Shown piece after piece: positions 8,002-15,164 of a DNA stretch of 64,000 nt (positions are counted from its first letter, which is position 1; each line of letters begins with the position of its first letter). The notes under the pieces were generated by a model. It had not been told where the DNA came from and did not search any database. It was given only the letters and a program-made list of their open reading frames with translations. A program made the position numbers and the translations under genes. The stretch covers positions 266,023-330,022 of the forward strand of contig JAGNKX010000004.1 in NCBI GenBank assembly GCA_017999915.1. The letters run 5' to 3'. This DNA comes from Spirochaetota bacterium. GTDB taxonomy: Bacteria > Spirochaetota > UBA4802 > UBA5550.

Positions 8002-8613
8002 ATGAATATAATCCAACGTCCGGAAGTTTTCGAGAAATATCACAACGGCTTCGAGAGGACCAGGTCCATCAGGATCGTCGTGATCCACGGCACCGAGGGC
8101 GGGGCCAGCTCCCATGAGCTGATCGATGGGTGGATCCTCAAAGACACTTTCGAACGGGCGAAGGCCTACCGGAATGGCGAAGGGTTTAATTATAACATCG
8201 ACTACGACGGTACGATCAATCAGTTTACCGATCCAGCGCTATGGTGGCATTATCATTCAAGCACCTGGCGCGGGCTCCAGGACCGGCAGAATGAGTATGA
8301 TGCCTATACGGTCGGCATTGAGCTCATGAACCCGGCGAGATGGAACGATCCTCTCGGACCGAACGGAGCGCCCTACACCGGGCCGCAATATGAATCGCTG
8401 TTTGAATTGCTCATGGCGAAACTGTTACCGGAGAACCCGGAGCTATGTACCATATCAGGCCATGGCGTTATTCAGAGGAAATACATCGGGAAGTACAAAC
8501 GTTGTCCCGGCCCCGGCTTCAACTGGGATGCGCTCGCCACGGCGCTCAGAATGAATCACTATCAATGCGATACCGGGGATGAATGTATCATGAATATTGT
8601 GAGGCCAGTATGA
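8002..8613 (+). CDS. N-acetylmuramoyl-L-alanine amidase (endolysin, Amidase_2)
   Basis: 203 residues. The Amidase_2/PGRP fold cuts the bond between MurNAc and L-alanine of peptidoglycan to release progeny phage. Probable zinc ligands are visible at the positions used in T7 lysozyme: H29 in VVIHG, H154 in SGHG and C168 in KRCPGPGF. WWHYHSSTWRG (from about residue 81) and TVGIELMN (103-110) are typical. There is no signal peptide, so export would need a holin, and small membrane proteins follow directly. The stop overlaps the next start by ATGA. GGGAGAATGCC precedes the start. Confidence 0.9.
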   Translation: MNIIQRPEVFEKYHNGFERTRSIRIVVIHGTEGGASSHELIDGWILKDTFERAKAYRNGEGFNYNIDYDGTINQFTDPALWWHYHSSTWRGLQDRQNEYDAYTVGIELMNPARWNDPLGPNGAPYTGPQYESLFELLMAKLLPENPELCTISGHGVIQRKYIGKYKRCPGPGFNWDALATALRMNHYQCDTGDECIMNIVRPV

Positions 8614-8900
8614 ACCAACTAAAAAGCTATCTGCAAGCAGGGACGAAAGACTCCATGATGCGCCTCGGTTTCTTCGTGATCATCATCAATTCATCGGTCG
8701 TGTGTTTTACCGTCTGCTTTCTCGCCGTGTACACCATGGTAACGACCGGGAACTTCAAGGACGTTGCCGAGCTGATCAAGGCTTTCGCCTTCTTCGTCGC
8801 GGGGCTCCTGGGCCCGGTGTCGATCGGGAAGGGTGTCCAATCATTCGGAGAGCGTCCATATTACAGTAATGGGAATTCACCTTTTGGCGAACAGCCATAG
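8610..8900 (+). CDS. Putative holin (two membrane segments)
   Basis: 96 residues from the ATG that overlaps the endolysin stop (ATGA); an upstream in-frame ATG would lie inside the endolysin gene. Two hydrophobic segments, about residues 20-45 (LGFFVIIINSSVVCFTVCFL) and 57-78 (LIKAFAFFVAGLLGPVSIG), with a short polar tail. Size, topology and position beside the endolysin fit a holin; no specific holin family motif is seen. Confidence 0.6.
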   Translation: MNQLKSYLQAGTKDSMMRLGFFVIIINSSVVCFTVCFLAVYTMVTTGNFKDVAELIKAFAFFVAGLLGPVSIGKGVQSFGERPYYSNGNSPFGEQP

Positions 8901-8926
8901 GGAAAATAAATTATAGGAGAGTATCA

Positions 8927-9151
8927 ATGATTACGCTCACATCTGTTTTATCTTTTCTGAAATCGCTTTTCACCGTTGATTTCTGGAAAGCAAACTGGGG
9001 GAAGGTTGTCGCCTTCGCCGTGTTCACGGTCGTTGTCTTCATCTTCGGCAATATCTCCGGGTGCGATATTCGCGGGAAGATGGACGCGAAGATCGTTCAG
9101 GAAGCTGTCGGGGTCAAGAAGACGAACGATACCGGCGGAAAGCCCAAATAA
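8927..9151 (+). CDS. Small single-pass membrane protein of the lysis region
   Basis: 74 residues, start preceded by AGGAGAG. One membrane segment near residues 27-44 (VVAFAVFTVVVFIFGNISG) then a short Lys/Asp-rich tail. Could be a second holin, an antiholin or an inner-membrane spanin partner; position is the only guide. Confidence 0.55.
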   Translation: MITLTSVLSFLKSLFTVDFWKANWGKVVAFAVFTVVVFIFGNISGCDIRGKMDAKIVQEAVGVKKTNDTGGKPK

Positions 9152-9199
9152 TATGGTTGGTTGTCCCGGTGGCGATCGCTGCCGGGACAGGAGGGTTCT

Positions 9200-9715
9200 A
9201 TGAAAATTAAAAATGTCATCATACTTTGCATTGTCGTCGCTGCTGTCTCCATAATCGGCACGGCGCTTATCTGTCGTTATTGCTTTCCCTGTCCGGAGGC
9301 CCCCACGATTAAGATTGAGGATGAGGGGGAAACCAAATCGGGGGATAAGGCCCCGGCGCCTGGTGGATACAACGGGGGAGAGATCGGCATAACCGCCGCG
9401 ATGAAGGAAGGGAAGTTCTTCACTGTCAGGGCTGAGAACAAATACAAGTGGAGCGAGAGGACCTACACCCTGGGGGCAATCTGTCCGGTTGCCGTCCGTC
9501 CGTATTCGCTCATGCTGCAGGCTCACGCTCTCGCCGGGTACAACAAGGAGCTGCAGAAGATGAACGCCTTTGTCGGCGGCACGGTTTCATGGCTCTGGAA
9601 TTTCAAAGCCGGAGGCCTCGGGGTCGGAGTTACTTATCTCCACGGCCTTGTCATCGATGAGTGGTACGCCGGGGCGAGTGTGACCGGCAAGATTGATATA
9701 GGAAAAATACAATAA
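9200..9715 (+). CDS. Membrane-anchored phage protein of the lysis region
   Basis: 171 residues from the ATG at 9200, chosen because AGGAGG lies 6-7 bases upstream; a longer in-frame start at 9161 has none. N-terminal membrane segment (residues 5-27), linker with two Cys (CRYCFPCPE), then a soluble beta-rich domain ending VTGKIDIGKIQ. The topology (N-in anchor, periplasmic domain) resembles spanin or lysis accessory proteins, but no motif confirms this. It is the last gene before the late terminator. Confidence 0.6.
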   Translation: MKIKNVIILCIVVAAVSIIGTALICRYCFPCPEAPTIKIEDEGETKSGDKAPAPGGYNGGEIGITAAMKEGKFFTVRAENKYKWSERTYTLGAICPVAVRPYSLMLQAHALAGYNKELQKMNAFVGGTVSWLWNFKAGGLGVGVTYLHGLVIDEWYAGASVTGKIDIGKIQ

Positions 9716-9769
9716 TACAGGAGGTTGAATCCGGATGAAGTAACGGTTAAAAACATAATGTGACATGAT

Positions 9770-9799
9770 GCCCCCGGTCGGGAAGCCGGGGGCGTTTTA
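9770..9799 (+). terminator. Rho-independent terminator of the late operon
   Basis: Perfect 8-bp GC stem (GCCCCCGG at 9770-9777 with CCGGGGGC at 9786-9793), 8-base loop, followed by GTTTTATTC. It lies 55 bases after the last late gene. Confidence 0.9.
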
Positions 9800-9847
9800 T
9801 TCTTGACGATGATAGACCCTCTTTGATGATTACATCGAGAGGTATTT

Positions 9848-10129
9848 ATGATAGTTAATGGTGTTGAATTTGAGTACAGATATTTTCTGGATTGGGAGCC
9901 TGAGGAAGCCGCCATCGGTGCCAAGACGATTGAAGAACTCGAACAGAAGTTCAATGAGGCAATACAGTATTTGAGATCATTTGAAGCAACCGGAAAAGTC
10001 TTCGTTAACTTCGAGGGTGGGTATCAAAAAAACGGTTGTATATCAATATGGACGAATGATGAACAAATGGCAAAAGAACATGGGTTTGAGGATTTCGCCA
10101 AAATAATAGAAGAAGAAGATAAAAGGTAG
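9848..10129 (+). CDS. Hypothetical phage accessory protein
   Basis: 93 residues, start preceded by GAGAGG. Begins MIVNGVEFEYRYFLDWEP, middle KTIEELEQKFNEAIQYLRSF, end acidic EEEDKR. It lies after the late terminator, outside the tail operon, and is convergent with a lipoprotein gene, the usual place for cargo ('moron') genes. No family is recognised. Confidence 0.6.
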   Translation: MIVNGVEFEYRYFLDWEPEEAAIGAKTIEELEQKFNEAIQYLRSFEATGKVFVNFEGGYQKNGCISIWTNDEQMAKEHGFEDFAKIIEEEDKR

Positions 10130-10156
10130 CAAGACGAAATACTCAAACCCCAATCA

Positions 10157-10414
10157 TTATTGCCACTGTATTCGAATACTAACCGTCGCGCACTCCTGGA
10201 CATATATATAAACCCCGTTGGCGCAACGGTATTCGCTCGTACCAAAACAGGTGCTCATCCCCTCGTCGGTGCATGAGGAAGGAACGCTGTTGGACGATCT
10301 CTTTTGTTGTTCTTCCATCGCTGATAACAGAGTCGGTAATTGAGACTTTTGTTCATTATCGCAAGCCACCAATAGACCAATAACCGCAGTAATTGCGCAC
10401 AATACCTTTTTCAT
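10157..10414 (-). CDS. Small Cys-rich prophage lipoprotein
   Basis: 85 residues. Signal sequence MKKVLCAITAVIGLLVAC with a lipobox (LVAC) and mature N-terminal Cys18; the mature part holds four more Cys (CTDEG, CFG, RCANG, ECATV) likely to form disulfides outside the inner membrane. AGGAG lies before the start (5' of 10414 on the - strand). It has its own upstream AT-rich region and faces the + gene at 9848, so it is probably transcribed separately from the lytic genes. A lysogenic-conversion or exclusion protein is possible; function unknown. Confidence 0.7.
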   Translation of the reverse strand: MKKVLCAITAVIGLLVACDNEQKSQLPTLLSAMEEQQKRSSNSVPSSCTDEGMSTCFGTSEYRCANGVYIYVQECATVSIRIQWQ

Positions 10415-10549
10415 ATCCCCGTTCTCCTGTTGTTGTGTGTTCTATATATTTGACTATATAATATTAATTTGAATAGCGATCGTCAATAAAAACTTTCACT
10501 TTTTTAGAAAAATGAATGTTTTACACCGATAAGAAATCTTATGTCTCAT

Positions 10550-10575
10550 AAAAACGCCCCGGATTGCTCCGGGGC
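10550..10575 (-). terminator. Terminator of the early operon
   Basis: Stem GCCCCGGA/TCCGGGGC with a 4-base loop (10556-10575) followed on the - strand by GTTTTTAT. It sits 28 bases beyond the recT stop and ends the - strand early operon. Confidence 0.85.
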
Positions 10576-10602
10576 AATATCAGATTTAATTGGAGGATAA
10601 TG

Positions 10603-11475
10603 TCAGAATTTCGGCCCCTTGGCGGGCTCTTTATCCTGCTGCTGTCCCTCCCCCGGTTCGGTCTTCTCGCCCGGATCCCCCTCCTCGACCGTCGCATCAT
10701 CGATGATAATGTCGTCCAGCTGGTCCCCGACGCGATCCTGGATAGGCCGGCTGTCCTTCACCGGTTCACCGTCATCGACTGCGAGGGCCATCGCAAGGCC
10801 CTCTTTCATCGCGGCATAGGGCTTCAGGAAGCGCTTCGCGGCCGTCTTCAGATACTGCTGATCGGGATCGGTTACCCAGGCGCAGTCCTCGGCCTTCATT
10901 TTCTTGTCCTGTACCGCCCGCCATGCCCGGCTGTGGTGGTCCCGAATCTTCTCGATGTCCTCGGCGGTTATGTAATCGACACGCCGTTTCCCGTTCAGCT
11001 CCTCGATGATGGCGTACACCCCGACAAGCTTGCCCCGCTTCGTCTTGCCGTCCCAGGTGTGCTTTGCGGTTCCTCCGGCGAAGTCGATAGAGAAATCATC
11101 ACCGTCGTAAACAGCACGGACATCGATGTCGTTCAGGACCTTGTTCGGTTCCGTGAGACAGATGAATTTGTAGCCGACGGCCGAGACCACCAGCTCGGCC
11201 TTGTCTCCCATGGGGACAATATACGCCTGCGGCAGGGTCCCGCCGATCTGCACCCCGAGCTGTACCGCCTTCAGGATGGAATTGAAAATTGACTGCCTGC
11301 CATCGGGCGTTTTGGTGAGCGGGATCAATTTCTTGCTTCCCATGACCTCGGTGAGAGCGCGGGTGAAATACATATTCATGTCGATGTTCGCGGGGAGATA
11401 TGCCGCTTTTTGCCCCCACATCCCCTCCTTCTTTTCGTTTACCAGTACGATAAGCGGATTCTTTTGTTCTGCCAT
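10603..11475 (-). CDS. recT: RecT-family single-strand annealing protein
   Basis: 290 residues. RecT/Redbeta-type recombinases anneal complementary single strands after an exonuclease resects DNA. Characteristic stretches: IFNSILKAVQLGVQIG near 63-78, QAYIVPMGDKAELVVSAVGYKF near 83-104, and the C-terminal RAWRAVQDKKMKAEDCAW then YLKTAAKRFLKP. An acidic, Gln/Pro-rich tail follows. It lies 2 bases after the YqaJ-type exonuclease gene, the usual partner. Last gene of the early operon. Confidence 0.9.
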   Translation of the reverse strand: MAEQKNPLIVLVNEKKEGMWGQKAAYLPANIDMNMYFTRALTEVMGSKKLIPLTKTPDGRQSIFNSILKAVQLGVQIGGTLPQAYIVPMGDKAELVVSAVGYKFICLTEPNKVLNDIDVRAVYDGDDFSIDFAGGTAKHTWDGKTKRGKLVGVYAIIEELNGKRRVDYITAEDIEKIRDHHSRAWRAVQDKKMKAEDCAWVTDPDQQYLKTAAKRFLKPYAAMKEGLAMALAVDDGEPVKDSRPIQDRVGDQLDDIIIDDATVEEGDPGEKTEPGEGQQQDKEPAKGPKF

Positions 11476-11477
11476 GC

Positions 11478-12509
11478 TTAATACCTCATATTCCTAAATT
11501 TGTTTTCATATATGATCCCTTCTTTTTTTAGGGCCTTATACCATTTCGGATGCTTCTCAAGGAGGACCTTGTCCTTCACGTAATTTTTATTCACGTCGAA
11601 CGCCGTCGCGAGACTCTCGCCGCTGCTCGATTCAAGGTACTTGTTCGCACCGAGAAGGATCCCAATCCCGTTCTTGATGTCGTCGAGCTCGTTTTTAATT
11701 TCCTTCTCGCGGGCCCTGAGCCTCGCCGCCCGATCGATCATTTCCTTGACCCGCTGTTCGTCTTCGCCCCCGACGACGGCCTTCGATTCGGCGTCAAGCG
11801 CCGGGTTCAGCGCCACCACGTCGCCCCAGGTCTCGGGCTTCGGCGCCTGGTCCTTCTCGACGTGCCACCAGAACCGCTCGCAGATAGCCAGGATCTTCTC
11901 CTGTGTGGCCCGGTGCGCCGGTATGGGCCCATAGAGCCGATGCGTCCCGGTGTCGATCATGGCGGTCACATAGCATTGATGCACGTCATAACAGAGCATC
12001 TGTGTCTGTACCTGGACGTATACACTCGACGGGATCCCGTTGGCCGAGAGATCGTCGAGATCATAGCCATAGTTTATATCGCCCGTCCGGTGGGCGCTGA
12101 AGAAACCGGCGGTCTTCGCCTCCATGATGAAGGGTTCGTCAACCTGAAGGAGATCGGCGTGGGCGACGATATAGCCCCGAGCATGGCGGGCCTCGGTGAA
12201 GGACCGTATGTTCTGGAAGTCGCGCCCCCGGAGGACGCTCGTCATGAACGAGGTCCTCGCAGCTTCATCCTCGAAGCATTTCAGCTTGTCCAGGCCCCAC
12301 TTCAGGACGATCGGCTCCAGCTCCTTCCCCGCCCTGGTGCGCTCGTTGCCCTTGAATGCCTCGGCGCGGCCGGTCTTGACCTGCCATAGCATGAGCGGGG
12401 TCTGTCCGTACCGGAGATTCATCAGGGCGAGCGTCGGGACGTCGGAGGCTCCGATATAGCGCCTACCCTTTTCGAAGTTCTTGTCTTTTAATCGGGTGAA
12501 GTTATTCAC
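11478..12509 (-). CDS. YqaJ-like (lambda-exonuclease-type) viral recombinase nuclease
   Basis: 343 residues with a GTG start. The PD-(D/E)XK exonuclease resects double-stranded ends to feed RecT. Seen: YIGASDVPTLAL at the N-terminus, RAGKELEPIVL (family Glu), then AHADLLQ and FIMEAKTAGFF, which supply the catalytic D and ExK, and VYVQVQTQMLCYDV (the QxxxQ-like helix). The C-terminal 70 residues contain a coiled-coil region RLRAREKEIKNELDDIKNGI. Overlaps the upstream small gene by 8 bases. Confidence 0.88.
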   Translation of the reverse strand: MNNFTRLKDKNFEKGRRYIGASDVPTLALMNLRYGQTPLMLWQVKTGRAEAFKGNERTRAGKELEPIVLKWGLDKLKCFEDEAARTSFMTSVLRGRDFQNIRSFTEARHARGYIVAHADLLQVDEPFIMEAKTAGFFSAHRTGDINYGYDLDDLSANGIPSSVYVQVQTQMLCYDVHQCYVTAMIDTGTHRLYGPIPAHRATQEKILAICERFWWHVEKDQAPKPETWGDVVALNPALDAESKAVVGGEDEQRVKEMIDRAARLRAREKEIKNELDDIKNGIGILLGANKYLESSSGESLATAFDVNKNYVKDKVLLEKHPKWYKALKKEGIIYENKFRNMRY

Positions 12510-12672
12510 GGTTTTCCTCCAGCTGCGCCAGTTTCACTTCGAGGGCCTCGCAGTGGTCGAGAAGCAGTATGATATTTTCAGCCACATTCGAGGCGATATA
12601 ACAGTTTTTTCTATTGCGCGCAACAATGGAATACGATCGCAGATATTCCTTAACGCTTTCGATTGAACTCAT
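12502..12672 (-). CDS. Small hypothetical early protein
   Basis: 56 residues, MSSIESVKEYLRS and onward, ending VKLAQLEENRE; entirely helical by appearance with a hydrophobic NIILLLDH patch. The start overlaps the previous stop by ATGA and its stop overlaps the exonuclease GTG start, so it is held inside the operon by translational coupling on both sides. No family is recognised. Confidence 0.6.
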   Translation of the reverse strand: MSSIESVKEYLRSYSIVARNRKNCYIASNVAENIILLLDHCEALEVKLAQLEENRE

Positions 12673-12845
12673 ATCTTATCCCTCACGACGATGTTATAGT
12701 CCGGGCTCTTTTCGTTTTTCTTTTCCTTATTTTTGAAGAGAAGAAAATCGAATCTCTTGTCAAGGATGGGGATATGTATTGAGCAGGATATAAACTCCTC
12801 ACCCGATTCATTATTAACCTTGGTCCATGCGCCGCCTATTTTCAT
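12669..12845 (-). CDS. DUF736-like small protein
   Basis: 58 residues: MKIGGAWTKVNNESGEEF, then SIHIPILDKRFDFLLFKNK and SPDYNIVVRDKI. The order 'IG.AW, S/I-rich strand, F.LFKNK, PDY.IV' is that of short DUF736-like proteins often found in mobile elements and phages. The start overlaps the previous stop by one base (TAATG); the stop overlaps the next start by ATGA. Function unknown. Confidence 0.65.
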   Translation of the reverse strand: MKIGGAWTKVNNESGEEFISCSIHIPILDKRFDFLLFKNKEKKNEKSPDYNIVVRDKI

Positions 12846-13387
12846 TATTCATCCTCTCCGTTATATTTTAGTTGCATCGGCATTATGAGTGCCGTGAGAC
12901 CGCTATAGACATTTTCGAATTTAATTATTTTGAAGTTCTCACGGCTGTAATATACATCCCATTCATGCCCCTTTAGATCATTGAGATATTCGTAATTGAT
13001 TCCCGTTTTTAATGGAAGCCGCTTTAATAACATAACAACGCCCGAATAAGGATGTGTCGAGGTGGCTCTGAATTCTGTTTTCAGATAATCCGTGCAATCC
13101 GGTACAACTTGCTTCCAGTTCGGAAAGTTAATGCTGTTGTCTTCTGCCCTATGAATTATAATTTCACTTTTTGCCCGCTTGAGAATAAACCAGTTCCCCG
13201 GTTCAAGCTCCATTTCGGCGATATGCATTCGCCGCGAATCGGTACAAATGATTTCCTTTCCCGTGCTGTGGATATGCCGAAAAACTTCTCTTTCGGGATC
13301 AGTCCCGGCTGCACTTGTGCAGAAAAAAAACTTTTGAAAATTAGGGTCAAATTTCTTTTGCCTCTTAATTATCAACAAATCCCCCAT
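12845..13387 (-). CDS. Sliding-clamp-like protein (DnaN beta-like), phage type
   Basis: 180 residues. TGKEIICTDSRRMHIAEM (about residues 42-59) resembles the 'nxLxaTDGHRLa' segment of beta-clamp domains, followed by ILKRAKSEIII and FPNWKQVVPD, comparable to the clamp's FPDYxxVIP. The C-terminus YSGLTALIMPMQL closely matches the last strand of bacterial DnaN (YVLMPMRL). At 180 residues it would hold about one and a half clamp domains, so a ring would need a higher oligomer. It sits between the recombination genes and a helicase. Family call is inference from these motifs. Confidence 0.5.
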   Translation of the reverse strand: MGDLLIIKRQKKFDPNFQKFFFCTSAAGTDPEREVFRHIHSTGKEIICTDSRRMHIAEMELEPGNWFILKRAKSEIIIHRAEDNSINFPNWKQVVPDCTDYLKTEFRATSTHPYSGVVMLLKRLPLKTGINYEYLNDLKGHEWDVYYSRENFKIIKFENVYSGLTALIMPMQLKYNGEDE

Positions 13388-13390
13388 GGC

Positions 13391-14842
13391 TTATGCCCTC
13401 CTCTTTAAAATTTGTGTCCATACCTTATGACTCCAGCCAGGCTTATAACCGACCGCCCGGGCCAGCGCTTCAATCTCGTCCTTATTCGTCAATTCCGCCG
13501 CCTTCGCAATAAGCGCCCGCTGGCGTGTCTTTGGGTCGAATACCTGCAGCCGGCGGACGAATGATGTGAGGTTCTTAACTTTTGCGGGATCAAAGCCTTC
13601 CGGCAGCGCCTCGATGAGCTCGCCGGCGATCTGTTCCGGGGTCTTCCGCTGCTGTCCCGCTACCATCCCGTTATCGGCAAATACAAACCCGCAGGCCGGG
13701 CAGGTCCTCGGTTTCCCCGGCCAGATGGCGTAGCACTTCGGGCAGCTGGTCGTAGTCGGGATCCGGTCTTTCTTGTGGTTCCGCTTGCCATGGTCCAGGC
13801 TCCAGTCGCGATCGGCGAGGACGTGCCCATGGAGCGGGTAATTTCCGCAATGATCGAGGATGATCGCTTTCTCCTTGCCCGGATACGCCCTGAGCGGCCG
13901 GCCGACCTGCTGGAGATAGAGCCCGAGGGACATGGTACGCCTGAGCAGGATCGCCCCGGCCATGACCGGAACATCGACACCCTCGCTGATGAGATCGCAG
14001 GACGGCACGACATGGATTGACCCGTCGGCGAGTCCCCGGAGGGCCCTCTCGCGATCGGCGCGGGGCATGTTGCCGTATACCATCATGGCTTTATACCCGG
14101 CGGCGCTGAAGGCCTCCTCCATGTGCCGGCAATGTTCCAGCGATACACAGAAGCAGACAGCAGGGAGCTTATCGAGGTACTTTCGATAATGGTCGATCAC
14201 GTCGCCGACGATCGACTTCTTGGTCATCACAGTTTCCTGTTCCTTCGCGTCGAAGTCGCCCCGCTTGACATGGAAATTATCATCGACCTCCTTCGGCGGT
14301 CGGTACATGACCGGATAGGACAAATAGCCCGCTTCCACGAGCTCAGCAATGGAGGGACCGATGATCATCGAGTCATATATGTCCCGGAGGCCGGTACCGT
14401 CCATGCGCTCCGGCGTGGCGGTGAAGCCCATGCGGGGGACGTCGGCGAAGTACGCGAGGACCTTGCGCCATTGCCCGGCGACGCTGTGATGGGCCTCGTC
14501 GATGATAATCAGGTCGGGCTTCCGGATGACGGATAGACGTCTTGTGAGCGTTCCCACCATGGCGACCTGCACCATGTCGCGGGTGTTCGGCTTGCCGGCG
14601 GCGATCTGGCCCGACTGCACTCCGAGCAAGTAGAGCTTTTCCAGCGTCTGCTCAAGGATCTCTTTTCGGTGCACCAGGATGAGTACCCGGTTATTTTTCG
14701 ACATTGCCCCTCGGGCGATCTCCGAGAACATGATGGTCTTCCCGCATCCGGTCGGGCCCACGATGAGCGGGGCGTTGTGATCTCCGGAGAATACAGACCG
14801 GGCCCGGTTTAAGATGTCGTTTTGAAAGGGGTACAGGTTCAT
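13391..14842 (-). CDS. DEAH-box SF2 helicase with C-terminal zinc ribbon
   Basis: 483 residues. RecA-like domain 1 has the Walker A GPTGCGKT (29-36), DEAH box (115-118) and GFTATPERMDG; domain 2 has FCVSLEHCRHMEEAFSAAG and the motif VI region YLQQVGRPLRAY. Then CPKCYAIWPGKPRTCPACGF gives four zinc-ligand cysteines. This is the ResIII/UvrB-like helicase type found beside phage replication genes, probably acting at origins or recombination intermediates. It starts within an ATGA overlap with the upstream small gene. Confidence 0.88.
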   Translation of the reverse strand: MNLYPFQNDILNRARSVFSGDHNAPLIVGPTGCGKTIMFSEIARGAMSKNNRVLILVHRKEILEQTLEKLYLLGVQSGQIAAGKPNTRDMVQVAMVGTLTRRLSVIRKPDLIIIDEAHHSVAGQWRKVLAYFADVPRMGFTATPERMDGTGLRDIYDSMIIGPSIAELVEAGYLSYPVMYRPPKEVDDNFHVKRGDFDAKEQETVMTKKSIVGDVIDHYRKYLDKLPAVCFCVSLEHCRHMEEAFSAAGYKAMMVYGNMPRADRERALRGLADGSIHVVPSCDLISEGVDVPVMAGAILLRRTMSLGLYLQQVGRPLRAYPGKEKAIILDHCGNYPLHGHVLADRDWSLDHGKRNHKKDRIPTTTSCPKCYAIWPGKPRTCPACGFVFADNGMVAGQQRKTPEQIAGELIEALPEGFDPAKVKNLTSFVRRLQVFDPKTRQRALIAKAAELTNKDEIEALARAVGYKPGWSHKVWTQILKRRA

Positions 14843-15012
14843 ATTTTCTCTCTGCTCACGCCCTGGAAGGCCTGCTCGTATTTTAGAATCATCGTCTCGC
14901 AGCTGGTGAGGTAATTCGGATTGATCACGAGCTGCGGCCCAACCTGGTAGATCGCTTTCTCGCCGGTGTCGGCTTCAAATTGTTCACGGATGTCGAGGGT
15001 GGATTTTATCAT
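14839..15012 (-). CDS. Small hypothetical early protein
   Basis: 57 residues, MIKSTLDIREQFEAD to QAFQGVSREKI. The start follows GGGAGGA by 2-3 bases and overlaps the previous stop (ATGA); the stop overlaps the helicase start (ATGA). Acidic, mixed alpha/beta, no family recognised. Coupled overlaps on both sides make it a credible gene. Confidence 0.6.
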   Translation of the reverse strand: MIKSTLDIREQFEADTGEKAIYQVGPQLVINPNYLTSCETMILKYEQAFQGVSREKI

Positions 15013-15164
15013 GAGTCCTCCCTCGCCATGGGGCGGGGTTTGATTTTCTCGGATATTATCCGAACGCTAAACGGGTCTTCTATATTTCGGAGTGCTTCTT
15101 CTTTTGTCTCACCCTCGACCTCAAATAGTTGTTCAACCATTCGTTTTACTATATACGTTTTCAT
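15009..15164 (-). CDS. Small hypothetical early protein
   Basis: 51 residues: MKTYIVKRMVEQLFEVEGE, TKEEALRNIED, then a basic tail. A short strand-helix-strand pattern like that of small 'YIVKRxVexxFxVeaxxxEEA' phage proteins of unknown role. Both ends overlap neighbours (ATGA downstream, AATGA upstream with the ParB stop). Confidence 0.6.
   Translation of the reverse strand: MKTYIVKRMVEQLFEVEGETKEEALRNIEDPFSVRIISEKIKPRPMAREDS

Noticed and set aside
11550..12389. 279-codon + strand frame opposite the exonuclease
   Set aside because: Antisense to a well-supported exonuclease gene in a continuous - strand operon.
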